NCBI RefSeq assembly: GCF_013385985.1
Contig: NZ_JACAOY010000004.1
Location: 93,216 to 157,215, forward strand
Direction of reading: 5' to 3'
DNA length: 64,000 nucleotides
Origin: Pseudomonas sp. B6002
GTDB taxonomy: Bacteria; Pseudomonadota; Gammaproteobacteria; Pseudomonadales; Pseudomonadaceae
Translations under genes and position numbers: made by a program
The notes under the pieces: generated by a model
Databases searched by the model: none
Told to the model about the DNA's origin: nothing
Seen by the model: only the letters and a program-made list of their open reading frames with translations
In this document: positions 9,233 to 17,653 of the stretch, piece by piece
How the letters are laid out: each line of letters opens with the position of its first letter
Position numbering within the stretch: the first letter of the stretch is position 1

Positions 9233-10630
9233 TCAGCGGACGATCTTGTCGACCTGGATGCCCAGCTTCTTCAGGCGATACCAGAAGCTGCGCTCCGATA
9301 TCCCGATCTTCGCCGCTGCCGCCGCCTGCACCCCATTGCTCTCTTGCAGGGCCGCCAGGATGTAAGCCTTTTCCACCTCGGCCAGCGCCGCGTCCAGGTC
9401 CTGGGGAATCCCCGGGCCGTCACTGAGGATCGTCGCCACCCCGCCTTCGCTCGGCTTGGAAGCGAACAGATAACCCGGCAAGTCGATGTCCTCGATCACC
9501 GGCGATGCCGCCACAATGGTCGCGCGTTCTACACAGTTCTGCAGCTCACGGATATTGCCCGGCCAGCTGTAGGCCGCCATCGCCTGCAACGCCTCGGCAC
9601 TGAAGCCGGTGATACGCTTACCGGCCGTGGCGCTCAGGGTCTGGGCGAAGTGCCGGGCCAGGGGCGCGATGTCTTCCACGCGCTCGCGCAGGGCCGGCAG
9701 CGGGATCGGGAACACGTTGAGGCGGTAATACAGGTCTTCGCGAAATTCCTTATTGGCGACCGCGTCCAGCAGGTTCTTGTTGGTGGCAGCAATCACCCGC
9801 ACATCGACCTTGCGTTCACGCGGGTCGCCCACCGGTTCGATCACCCGCTCTTGCAGCGCACGCAGGATCTTGGCCTGCAACGCCAGGGGCATGTCGCCCA
9901 CCTCGTCGAGAAACAGCGTGCCCTTGTCAGCCTGCATGAAGCGCCCTACCCGGTCCGCCACGGCGCCGGTGAACGCGCCTTTGCGGTGGCCGAACATTTC
10001 GCTTTCCAGCAGGCCTTCCGGGATCGCGGCGCAGTTGACCGCCACAAAGGGTTTGTCGGCGCGGCTGCCGTGCTTGTGGATGGCACGGGCGACCATTTCC
10101 TTGCCGGTGCCGCTTTCGCCGGTCAGCAGGATAGTCGCGGTGCTGTCGCGTACCGAATCCACCGCCTGCAGCACTTTGCGAAACGCCGGGCTGTCGCCCA
10201 CCAGACTGTCGAACTGGGCATGTTCATCCAACTCGGCGCGCAGGCGGGCGTTGTCGCGCATGATGTCGCGAAACTGCAGGGCCTTGGCCACGGTGATGTC
10301 CAGCTCATCGATGTCGAACGGCTTGGCGATGTAGTCATACGCGCCGTTGCGCATCGATTGCACGGCGTTTTTCACCGTGCTGTAGGCGGTCATCACAATC
10401 ACCGGCAAGTGCGGGTAGCGCACTTTGATCTCGGCCAGCAGCGCCGGCCCGTCCATGCCCGGCATGCGCCAGTCACTGATCACCAGGTCGATGTCTTCCT
10501 GTTCCAGCACCTTGAGCGCATGCAGGCCGTTGCCTGCGGTGAACACCTGGATGCCGCTCTGGCTCAGGGCCGACGACAACAAGTCACACAGCTTGGGTTC
10601 GTCGTCGACCACCAATACGTTATGCGTCAT
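9233..10630 (-). CDS. Sigma-54-dependent response regulator, last gene of the aminotransferase operon
   Basis: This 465-aa NtrC-family activator has a receiver with Asp53 (ISDWRMPGMDG), an AAA+ domain with Walker A GESGTGKE, an intact GAFTGA loop, Walker B GTLFLDEVG and a Fis-type HTH at the C-terminus (NGVQAAAAAKIGISERSFWYRLKKLGI). The ATG at 10630 starts the receiver directly and overlaps the kinase gene by 11 nt. It presumably activates the sigma-54 promoter at 16554-16569, so it would control its own operon. MifR and AlgB are distant relatives, but the neighbours are different, so no gene name is given. Confidence 0.88.
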   Translation of the reverse strand: MTHNVLVVDDEPKLCDLLSSALSQSGIQVFTAGNGLHALKVLEQEDIDLVISDWRMPGMDGPALLAEIKVRYPHLPVIVMTAYSTVKNAVQSMRNGAYDYIAKPFDIDELDITVAKALQFRDIMRDNARLRAELDEHAQFDSLVGDSPAFRKVLQAVDSVRDSTATILLTGESGTGKEMVARAIHKHGSRADKPFVAVNCAAIPEGLLESEMFGHRKGAFTGAVADRVGRFMQADKGTLFLDEVGDMPLALQAKILRALQERVIEPVGDPRERKVDVRVIAATNKNLLDAVANKEFREDLYYRLNVFPIPLPALRERVEDIAPLARHFAQTLSATAGKRITGFSAEALQAMAAYSWPGNIRELQNCVERATIVAASPVIEDIDLPGYLFASKPSEGGVATILSDGPGIPQDLDAALAEVEKAYILAALQESNGVQAAAAAKIGISERSFWYRLKKLGIQVDKIVR

Positions 10631-12398
10631 GACCTTCCTCATCATCCCCGTCGTCTTCGCCGTTAGCCGGAATGTACAGGCTGAACGTGGCGCCGGCATC
10701 TTTCTCACTGGCACATTCGATGCTGCCGTCGTGACTTTCCATGATCGAATAGACTTTGGCCAGGCCCAGGCCAGTGCCCGAGGCCTTGGTGGTGACAAAC
10801 GGTGTGAAGATGCGCTCGATCATGTCCGCCGGGATACCTTGGCCGGTGTCGGCAATGCTGATGATCGTGTTGTCGTCCTCGCTGCGGATGCCCAGGGTCA
10901 GGCGACCGCCTTCAGGCATGGCGTCGATGGCATTGAGGATCAGGTTGAGGCAGGCCTGCTTGAGCTGCTTGGCGTCGGCGTAGATCGTCGCGCCGGGCGC
11001 CTGGTCATCGATCTGTGCATCGATGTTATGGGTAGACAGCTCCGGGCCGCAGAAGCCGAGGATCTCTTCCACCACCGGGCGCGCCGCCTGCAGCGTGCGC
11101 AACGGTGGGTTGGGCTTGGCGAAATCGAGGAACTCGGTGATCAGGTCGTTGATGCGGCTGACTTCGCTGATCACGTATTCCAGATGGCGCTTGTCGGTTT
11201 CCGCCAGGTCGGCACGCCGGTGCAGCAGTTGCGTGGCGGTCTTGATGATGCCCAGCGGGTTGCGGATCTCATGGGCCAGGCCCATGGCGACCTCGCCCAA
11301 GGCGTGCAGGCGGTCACGTCGGCGCAGCTGGGCTTCCAGGTGATGCAACTCGCCCAGACGCTCGGTCATGTGATTGAACGTGCTGCTCAACTGCGCCAGC
11401 TCATCGCCGCCGCTCACCAGTACGCGGTGCTCATAGTTGCCCGAGATCACCGCATTCACGCCCTGGGACAAATCCCGCAAAGGCTTGGTCAGGCGCCGCG
11501 ATACCAGCACCCCCGCCGCCAGGGACAGCGCCGAGCTAAGCAGGAAGATCAATACGAACAAGTTGCTCTGGTTCACCAGCCCCACCAGGCTGGTATGGCG
11601 CAGCAAACCACTGAAAATCACGCCTTGCAGTTCGCCGGTATCGTTGAAGATCGGCCAGTACAACCCACTGTACTTGCTGGTGAATTGCTCGCTGGGCTGC
11701 TTGGTGCTGCGCAACGCCGCTTCAACACCCTTGGGGATGCGCGAGGGGTGATCTTCGAAGCGCTGGGTTGAGAAAATCTCGGAAAACCCCGTGGGGTTGG
11801 CCAGGTAGAGACGCAGGTCCAGGGAGTGCACATCGGCCACGCTGGTGAGGAAACTGCTGTCCAGGTAAGTGGCGACCAGCAGCAGGTAATCCTCTCCATC
11901 GCGATTGGTCTCGAAGGTCGAGACCACCAACCCCGTACTGACGCCGGCCACTTGCACCGTCTGCAACACCGCGTTGCTGGTCAGGTTAATCTGCTTGACG
12001 ATGTCATCGGCGGCGGTGCTGAACACCACCTTATGGTCGCTGACGCGAATCAGCGCCACCACATCGATGTCCGTGGCATCGGCAATGTCGGCGGTGAGCC
12101 GATCATGCCGGGCAGCCTGTTTGGACGAGGGCGGGCTGGTGTAGCGCAGGAACAGCTTGGCCATGCGCGCGTTGTCATGAAGGATGTCGCCGATCTCGTC
12201 CTTGACGATCTTGGTCGACTCTTGCAGCCAGATCCGCACGTTGCTGTCGAAAATCTGCGACAACGTGGTAGCGGCCAGCTCGGCCGCGATCATGGTGGGA
12301 ATAACGCTGACCAGCCAGAACGCCAGCACCAGCTTGCGCTGGACGCTCCAGCGCGAGATGGCAAAGGGGCGAGCTTTCTGGCGGGTCTTGGTGATCAT
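10620..12398 (-). CDS. Sensor histidine kinase paired with the downstream sigma-54 activator
   Basis: This 592-aa kinase has TM1 near residues 26-48 (LVLAFWLVSVIPTMIAAEL), a periplasmic Cache-like sensor, TM2 (SNLFVLIFLLSSALSLAAGVL), a HAMP domain, HisKA with GLAHEIRNPLGIIKTA, and an ATPase with LNLILNAIDAM, DTGQGIP and GTGLGLAKV. The ATG overlaps the stop of the preceding gene as ATGA. It ends in a very acidic tail (NGEDDGDDEEGHDA). It would sense a periplasmic signal, perhaps the substrate or product of the enzymes encoded in the same operon. The ligand is unknown. Confidence 0.87.
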   Translation of the reverse strand: MITKTRQKARPFAISRWSVQRKLVLAFWLVSVIPTMIAAELAATTLSQIFDSNVRIWLQESTKIVKDEIGDILHDNARMAKLFLRYTSPPSSKQAARHDRLTADIADATDIDVVALIRVSDHKVVFSTAADDIVKQINLTSNAVLQTVQVAGVSTGLVVSTFETNRDGEDYLLLVATYLDSSFLTSVADVHSLDLRLYLANPTGFSEIFSTQRFEDHPSRIPKGVEAALRSTKQPSEQFTSKYSGLYWPIFNDTGELQGVIFSGLLRHTSLVGLVNQSNLFVLIFLLSSALSLAAGVLVSRRLTKPLRDLSQGVNAVISGNYEHRVLVSGGDELAQLSSTFNHMTERLGELHHLEAQLRRRDRLHALGEVAMGLAHEIRNPLGIIKTATQLLHRRADLAETDKRHLEYVISEVSRINDLITEFLDFAKPNPPLRTLQAARPVVEEILGFCGPELSTHNIDAQIDDQAPGATIYADAKQLKQACLNLILNAIDAMPEGGRLTLGIRSEDDNTIISIADTGQGIPADMIERIFTPFVTTKASGTGLGLAKVYSIMESHDGSIECASEKDAGATFSLYIPANGEDDGDDEEGHDA

Positions 12399-13522
12399 CA
12401 GGTTTCGCTTATCGCAGCAGCCATGGCAGGGTCGGAACGATCCGGTCGGAAAAACATTTTCACTACTTTGAGCAGCCCATTGACCAACCGATTGCGGTGG
12501 CGGAAGAACATGCTGTTGCCCTGGAACTCGCACCCCAGGCGCAGCTTACTGGCATAGCCCGCCTGCCCGCACTCGTACAACGCGATATTGTTCTGGATAC
12601 AGTAGTCGACGTTGGTCAGCCAGCTGCGGAAGTACAGGTTGTACTCACGGGTGAACTCCACGTCGTGCCCGAAGAACTTGTCGATCAAACGGTGCTCATC
12701 CACCAGCACCAGGTTGAACGCCACCAGGCTGTCATCCACCCAGTAAAGTACACAGACCGCGCGCTCATCAAGGCGTTCGAGCACGCCGGTGAAGTAGCCG
12801 GCGGGCAAGCGTTCGAACTGCAAATCGGAGCGCGTCAGGGTGGCTTCGTAGAGGCGCATGATCTCGGGCAACACGTCGTCGATGTTACGCCGCCATTCCA
12901 CACGCGGGCCCGGCGCACGCAGCTTGCGGCGCAGGTCCTTGCGGGTGGATTTGCCCAGCGACCCCAGGTAGGCGTCCACCGACCCGTAGGGCAGAGGCAA
13001 CAGCCCGGTGGGCAGGCTCGGCATGCTTTGAAAGCCTGCGGCGCGGCAGCTGTCTGCCCAGTCCGGGTCTTTGGTCGGTGCATCCTTGACCGCCACCAGG
13101 CCGATGCCGAACTCGTCGGCATCCTGGCGCGCAGCCTGCAGCAAATGCTTAAGCAGCAATGGGCGGCGTTCGCTCGGGACATGGCTGGCCACCCCCGCGT
13201 CGCAACGCTCGGCCACCGGCGAACCGATGGCGTACAAACCCAACTGCAAAACACCCGGCCACAGTCGCTCCAGGCGCTCGGTCAAGCGCTTGCCGGCACC
13301 CGACACCGTGGTGTCGAGTCGATAATGAGTGATGAAGGCGGCGGCGACAGCCACCAGCACTCCATCGTCGTAAACAGCCAGGTAACGCCACTGAAAATCA
13401 TCGATCGCGGCGTTTTCCACGGCCACGTAATAGTCCCAGTCCTCCAGGGCACCGGGAAAACAGTCATTCCAGGCACTGCGCTGGATAGCCCGGATGGTCG
13501 GGAAGGCTTGGGCGGTAATCAC
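12398..13522 (-). CDS. FemAB/GNAT-like acyltransferase (peptidoglycan-biosynthesis-like family)
   Basis: This 374-aa soluble protein matches the BioF2-like/FemAB-type GNAT fold: an N-terminal half with YLAVYDDGVLVAVAAAF, a central STRKDLRRKLR segment, and the C-terminal acyltransferase-like block LVAFNLVLVDEHRLIDKFFG...YNLYFRSWLTNVDYCIQNNIALYECGQAGYASKLRLG. Members transfer acyl or aminoacyl groups to amines. In this operon it might acylate an amine made by the aminotransferase, which is inference. Its stop overlaps the kinase start. It has no signal peptide, so it is cytoplasmic. Confidence 0.72.
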   Translation of the reverse strand: MITAQAFPTIRAIQRSAWNDCFPGALEDWDYYVAVENAAIDDFQWRYLAVYDDGVLVAVAAAFITHYRLDTTVSGAGKRLTERLERLWPGVLQLGLYAIGSPVAERCDAGVASHVPSERRPLLLKHLLQAARQDADEFGIGLVAVKDAPTKDPDWADSCRAAGFQSMPSLPTGLLPLPYGSVDAYLGSLGKSTRKDLRRKLRAPGPRVEWRRNIDDVLPEIMRLYEATLTRSDLQFERLPAGYFTGVLERLDERAVCVLYWVDDSLVAFNLVLVDEHRLIDKFFGHDVEFTREYNLYFRSWLTNVDYCIQNNIALYECGQAGYASKLRLGCEFQGNSMFFRHRNRLVNGLLKVVKMFFRPDRSDPAMAAAISET

Positions 13523-13537
13523 GTCTGTTCCTTAGGC

Positions 13538-14404
13538 TTACGCCCGCTGTCGATAATCTTCGGGCGCCTCGATGGCATGGGTGTGCTGCTCGACGAACTC
13601 GGCACTCAACTCGATCACACGGCGGTATTGCAGGTCGACGGTGATCATGTGGTAGCAGTTGTCCAGCAGGATCTTGGTCACGGGGCCGCCGAGGTGGCGT
13701 TCCACGTAATCGGCGTTCCAGCGGCTGGTGATGTCATCTTCGATGGAGTGCAACACCAGGGCCGGTACCTTGACCTCGGGCATGCGCTTCTTGACCACGG
13801 CGTTCATCCGGTGCAACTCGCGCACCGTGATGCCTTCCATGGTCAACAAGCCCGCCTCGCTGCTGTGCCCTTCCTTCATCTGTCGTTCGACGATCGCCCG
13901 CAGGCGCTCGTTCTTGATGCCATACGGCGGCTTCTCTTCGAAGCGGCAGATGTGCACGCCGAACGGGATCTTCATCAGCAATGGCGTCAGGAACGCCAGC
14001 TTGTGAATGCTCCAGCCGTCGTACTTCAAGGTGGTGGAATACATCAGCAACCCGGCAACCTGCCCGGGGTGCTCGGCGGCCACATACATCGACATCACCG
14101 CACCCATGGACAAGCCACCGACGAACACCTGCTCGTGGCGCTGCTTGACCTGTGCGAAGGTCTTGCGCACACCTTCGTACCAGTCCAGCCAGCCGGTGGC
14201 CTGCAGGTCGCTGTTGCCCCCGCAATGCCCGGCCAGCGTCGGCACGTACACCGTGCAATTACCCGCCTTGGCCAGGCCCTTGGCGACCTGGCGCAATTCC
14301 GTCGGGGTGCCGGTCAGGCCGTGGATCAACAGGATCCCGACCGGACCTTCACCGAGAACGAAGCCGGCATCACCTTCACCGAGGTCGATCTCGAGGCTGT
14401 TCAC
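13538..14404 (-). CDS. Alpha/beta hydrolase (carboxylesterase Est30/EstD-like)
   Basis: This 288-aa hydrolase has an oxyanion region ILLIHGLTGTPTELR, the nucleophile elbow GLSMG, an acidic residue in LVLHSIEDDITS and the catalytic His in DNCYHMITVD, a complete Ser-Asp-His triad in the order seen in Bacillus Est30-like esterases/monoglyceride lipases. The start codon overlaps the aminotransferase stop (ATGA). It could hydrolyse an ester or amide intermediate of the same pathway; the substrate is unknown. Confidence 0.82.
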   Translation of the reverse strand: MNSLEIDLGEGDAGFVLGEGPVGILLIHGLTGTPTELRQVAKGLAKAGNCTVYVPTLAGHCGGNSDLQATGWLDWYEGVRKTFAQVKQRHEQVFVGGLSMGAVMSMYVAAEHPGQVAGLLMYSTTLKYDGWSIHKLAFLTPLLMKIPFGVHICRFEEKPPYGIKNERLRAIVERQMKEGHSSEAGLLTMEGITVRELHRMNAVVKKRMPEVKVPALVLHSIEDDITSRWNADYVERHLGGPVTKILLDNCYHMITVDLQYRRVIELSAEFVEQHTHAIEAPEDYRQRA

Positions 14405-15795
14405 CGTTTGGTTGCCCGTACCAGCAGTTGCTCCAGGAGTTTCAGGCCCAGGTCGATTTCCGGGTAGCTGATTTCCAGGGACGGTGCCAGGGTGATCACG
14501 TTTTTGTAGTAACCGCCGACGTCGAGGATCAGGCCGAGTTTCTGGCCATCAACCACCATGTCGCCCTTCATGCCTTCTTCGACCATGTAGTCCAGGGTCG
14601 CCTTGTCTGGCGTGAAGCCGTCGGGGCCGCAGATTTCGCAGCGCAGGGCCAGGCCCAGGCCGTCGACGTCGCCGATGATCGGGAAACGTTTCTGCAGGTC
14701 TTGCAGGCCTTCCAGGAAGTATTTGCCCTTGGCCATGACCATCGCGCCGTAGTCGACTTCGTTGGTCATCTTGAACATTTCCAGGCCTACCGCCGTCCCC
14801 AGTGGGTTGGAGGCGAAGGTGGAGTGGGTGGAACCTGGCGGGAAGATCTTCGGGTTGATCAGCTCTTCACGGGCCCAGATACCGCCCAGTGGGTTCAGGC
14901 CGTTGGTCAGTGCTTTACCGAAGACGATCACGTCCGGTTGTACGTCGAAGTGTTCGATCGACCACAGTTTGCCGGTACGGTAGAAGCCCATCTGGATTTC
15001 GTCGGACACCATCAGGATGCCGTGCTGATCCAGCACTTGCTTGAGTTCGCGGTAAAAGTTCATCGGCGGGATCACGTAGCCGCCGGTGCCCTGGATCGGC
15101 TCGACGTAGAACGCTGCGTATTCGCTGGAACCGACTTTCGGGTCCCACACACCGTTGTATTCCGTCTCGAACAGACGGGCGAATTGCTGCACGCAGTGGC
15201 TGCCGTACTCTTCCTTGGTCATGCCTTTAGGGCCGCGGAAGTGGTACGGGAACGGGATGAACTGCGCACGCTCGCCGAAGTGGCCGTAGCGACGACGGTA
15301 GCGGTAGCTGGAGGTGATCGACGACGCGCCGAGGGTACGGCCGTGGTAGCCGCCTTCGAAGGCGAACATCAGGCTCTTGCCGTTGGTGGCGTTACGCACG
15401 ACCTTCAGGGAGTCTTCGATGGACTGCGAACCGCCGACGTTGAAGTGCACGCGACCGTCGAGGCCGAACTTCTTCTTGGCGTCGACTGCGATCATTTCCG
15501 ACAGCTCGATCTTGCCTTTGTGCAGGTACTGGCTGGCGATTTGCGGCAGGGTGTCGATCTGCTGTTTCAGCGCGTTGTTCAGGCGTGGGTTGGCGTAGCC
15601 GAAGTTAACGGCCGAGTACCACATTTGCAGATCGAGGTACGCCTGGTCTTCGGTGTCCCACACGTAGGAGCCTTCGCAACGGCTGAAAATACGCGGTGGC
15701 TCGATATAGTGAACGGTGTCGCCGTACGAGCAATATTTAGCTTCTTTATCCAGAAGAATCTGGTCTTCGGCGGTAGCGATACGGATATCAGACAT
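14401..15795 (-). CDS. Class III (PLP) aminotransferase
   Basis: This 464-aa fold-type I aminotransferase shows the class III features: GGYHGRTLGAS, the Asp of SDEIQMGFYRTGK that contacts the PLP pyridine nitrogen, the PLP lysine in VIFGKALTNGLNPLGGIW, and FASNPLGTAVGLEM. Family members move an amino group between an omega-amino compound and an oxo acid (GABA, ornithine, diaminobutyrate types). The start at 15795 (MSDIRIATAEDQ) is used because upstream residues are low-complexity and have no ribosome-binding site. It overlaps the phosphatase gene by 8 nt. The substrate is not identifiable by eye. Confidence 0.85.
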   Translation of the reverse strand: MSDIRIATAEDQILLDKEAKYCSYGDTVHYIEPPRIFSRCEGSYVWDTEDQAYLDLQMWYSAVNFGYANPRLNNALKQQIDTLPQIASQYLHKGKIELSEMIAVDAKKKFGLDGRVHFNVGGSQSIEDSLKVVRNATNGKSLMFAFEGGYHGRTLGASSITSSYRYRRRYGHFGERAQFIPFPYHFRGPKGMTKEEYGSHCVQQFARLFETEYNGVWDPKVGSSEYAAFYVEPIQGTGGYVIPPMNFYRELKQVLDQHGILMVSDEIQMGFYRTGKLWSIEHFDVQPDVIVFGKALTNGLNPLGGIWAREELINPKIFPPGSTHSTFASNPLGTAVGLEMFKMTNEVDYGAMVMAKGKYFLEGLQDLQKRFPIIGDVDGLGLALRCEICGPDGFTPDKATLDYMVEEGMKGDMVVDGQKLGLILDVGGYYKNVITLAPSLEISYPEIDLGLKLLEQLLVRATKR

Positions 15796-16501
15796 GGTGG
15801 AAGAGTTCCTGATTTTCAACAGAGAGGTCAGTAGCAGTGAAGGTGGTGGCGTTGGCGGCGATGCCCAGAGGCAACTTGGCCAGCAGCGCGGGCACTTCGG
15901 CAAAGGTGTCGAAGCGCGCGTAAGGGATGTTGTGGGTCTCGCAGTAGTCAGCCAGGCTGCCTTTGGCGAAGACGAAATCGGCGGTGGAGGCCACGCACAT
16001 GTCGGACTTGCCGTCGCCGATCACCAGCACGCGCTTGTTGCGCGGGGTGGATTTGCACTTGCAGTTGCCGGACGCGGCACGGCAGGCATCGCTGGAGTAC
16101 GGGAAGTCGATGCGCCAGCTGTTCTGGTCGACCTGACGCAAGCGATTGGCGAGGATCGGCAGCAAGGTCACGTAGTTGCGCGACAGGATGCGTGCGATGC
16201 CTTGTTCGATGCCGTCGCTGACCACTTCGATGGTCGCGCCCAGGCCCATGACGTGGTCGACGAAGTCCGGGAAGTCCGGGTCGATCTCGACGCTGTCGAA
16301 GTACGCCAGCAGTTCGGCAGGTGTGGCCTTGATCAGCGCCAGTTGACGGCTCAGGCATTCGCGGGAACCGATATGCCCATCCAGCCATTCCTGTTCGATG
16401 GTTTCCCATTCGGGGCCGGCGAAGCGTTGGAGGACGTTGTCGATGACATCGGTGGGGGTAATGGTCCCGTCGAAGTCACACACGATATGCCAGTGGATCA
16501 T
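15788..16501 (-). CDS. MtnX-like HAD-IB family phosphatase
   Basis: This 237-aa HAD hydrolase has motif I CDFDGTITPTDV (nucleophile and acid/base Asp), a motif II-type segment IEVVSDG, and motif III/IV VLVIGDGKSDMCVA. Relatives include phosphoserine phosphatase and MtnX. It is the first gene of the six-gene operon, with AAGG about 9 nt before the ATG. Unusual is a Cys-rich loop CRAASGNCKCKS (also in related MtnX-like proteins). Together with the aminotransferase it suggests synthesis of an amino alcohol or amino acid from a phosphorylated precursor, which is inference. Confidence 0.82.
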   Translation of the reverse strand: MIHWHIVCDFDGTITPTDVIDNVLQRFAGPEWETIEQEWLDGHIGSRECLSRQLALIKATPAELLAYFDSVEIDPDFPDFVDHVMGLGATIEVVSDGIEQGIARILSRNYVTLLPILANRLRQVDQNSWRIDFPYSSDACRAASGNCKCKSTPRNKRVLVIGDGKSDMCVASTADFVFAKGSLADYCETHNIPYARFDTFAEVPALLAKLPLGIAANATTFTATDLSVENQELFHHV

Positions 16502-16553
16502 CTGCGTTTACCTTGAAGGTGGAGCGCGCTGCATGCGCTTGCCCAACCGGTAG

Positions 16554-16569
16554 AGCAGGGAGCGTGCCA
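16554..16569 (-). promoter_or_regulatory. Sigma-54 promoter of the phosphatase-aminotransferase-kinase-regulator operon
   Basis: Read on the minus strand this is TGGCACGCTCCCTGCT. It matches TGGCACG-N4-TTGCW with one mismatch and exact 12-bp spacing of the GG and GC dinucleotides. It lies about 53 bp upstream of the first ATG of the operon, which itself encodes a sigma-54 activator. Confidence 0.8.
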
Positions 16570-16630
16570 ACTGGCCGAAAGCCAGCGGGGCTGGGGGTTT
16601 GCCGTGTCACGGTGGTGATATGTGTCGCCC

Positions 16631-16658
16631 AAGCTACAATTTTTGTAGCTTGCTACAA
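16631..16658. promoter_or_regulatory. Palindromic candidate enhancer/operator with a third half-site
   Basis: AAGCTACAA (16631-16639) and TTGTAGCTT (16643-16651) are perfect 9-bp inverted arms around a TTT spacer. A third copy, GCTACAA, follows at 16652-16658. The sites lie about 62-90 bp upstream of the -24 element of the minus-strand sigma-54 promoter, the standard place for an activator site. They also precede the divergent MipA/OmpV gene, which may share the control. Confidence 0.7.
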
Positions 16659-16731
16659 ACAAGATGAGTGCTTGCGCCAGGGATGCCCTTCGCGCGTTCA
16701 TGCGCACGTAATCAATCAAGGAACCGTGACC

Positions 16732-17502
16732 ATGTTCAGGATCACATGTGCTGCATTCGCCGGTTTGCTTGGCTTGTGGGGCTTTTCAAACGCCGCCCAG
16801 GCTGAGGGCATTACCGGTGAAGTGGGCGCAGGCGTCAGCTATCAGCCCCGCGAACCCACAGGCAGCCGCTATCAGATCACCCCTATTCCCTACTTCGATC
16901 TGGACTGGGGCAATGTCAGCCTCGGGACCGACGATGGCTTGACCTGGAGCGCCCTGAATACCAACGGGTTCAGCGCCGGGCCTTACGTCAATTACATTTC
17001 GGGCCGCACGGCCAACGGTGCGCTCGCCGGCCTGCGGGATGTCTCGAGCATGGCCGAGGTGGGCGGGTTCGTGCAGTACGCGCCGGCCGAGTTCTGGCGG
17101 GTCTACGCCCAGCTGGGCCGGGCCGTGGGCGGTGGCCACGACCAGGGCGGCGTGCTCGGCAAGGTTGGTGGCGAGCTGGGTTACCCGCTGGGCGGCGGGA
17201 TCATTGGCAGCAGCGGCCTGATGGCGCATTTCGCCGACGACCGCCAGACCAACACGTTTTTCGGCGTGGATGACAACGAAGCCGCGGCCTCGGGCTTCAA
17301 GCCCTACAACGCCAGCGGCGGCTTCCAGAACCTGACGTTTACCCAGAGCTTCGAGTTCCCCCTGGCGGCGAAGTGGTCGCTGCTGACCAGCGCCAGCTGG
17401 GTACACCTGGTGGGCTCGGCGGCAGACAGCAGCATCGTGCGCCAGACCGGCGAAGTGAATCAGGGCCAAGTGCAGACCGCCATCAGCTACAAATTCGACT
17501 GA
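16732..17502 (+). CDS. MipA/OmpV family outer-membrane protein
   Basis: This 256-aa protein begins with a signal peptide (LLGLWGFSNAAQA) and continues as an amphipathic beta-barrel: TPIPYFDLDWGNVSLG near the start, GKVGGELGYPLGGG in the middle, and a C-terminal strand ending VQTAISYKFD. MipA/OmpV proteins are outer-membrane barrels linked to murein-synthesis scaffolding or to antibiotic/metal responses, often beside two-component systems. The ATG at 16732 has CAAGGAAC about 10 nt upstream. It is divergent from the aminotransferase operon, with the palindrome at 16631-16658 between them. Confidence 0.85.
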   Translation: MFRITCAAFAGLLGLWGFSNAAQAEGITGEVGAGVSYQPREPTGSRYQITPIPYFDLDWGNVSLGTDDGLTWSALNTNGFSAGPYVNYISGRTANGALAGLRDVSSMAEVGGFVQYAPAEFWRVYAQLGRAVGGGHDQGGVLGKVGGELGYPLGGGIIGSSGLMAHFADDRQTNTFFGVDDNEAAASGFKPYNASGGFQNLTFTQSFEFPLAAKWSLLTSASWVHLVGSAADSSIVRQTGEVNQGQVQTAISYKFD

Positions 17503-17508
17503 TCCCCC

Positions 17509-17574
17509 TGTAGGAGCCGGCTTGCCGGCGATGAGGCCCTTAAAAACGCCATCGCCGGCAAGCCGGCTCCTACA
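17509..17574. repeat. REP inverted repeat (GTAGGAGCCGG type)
   Basis: TGTAGGAGCCGGCTTGCCGG and its reverse complement form the arms around a short loop. It lies between the MipA/OmpV gene and the desaturase. Confidence 0.92.
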
Positions 17575-17653
17575 GTTGGGTTTCGTGAGTGCCGACGAAG
17601 TTGGTCTAAGCCTTGCAGTAACGCCCTGGAATCCACTGTTCAGGACGTTCTTC

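Noticed and set aside
9218-10666. 482-codon plus-strand frame opposite the response regulator
   Set aside because: Antisense shadow; it begins in a REP-flanked gap and its product has no plausible domain.
15788-16501. Methionine salvage role for the MtnX-like phosphatase
   Set aside because: No other mtn genes are nearby, and the operon partners (class III aminotransferase, esterase, FemAB-like protein, kinase and activator) do not fit that pathway.
16631-16651. Rho-independent terminator
   Set aside because: The palindrome lies upstream of both divergent genes, lacks a following T run, and has a third half-site, so an operator fits better.
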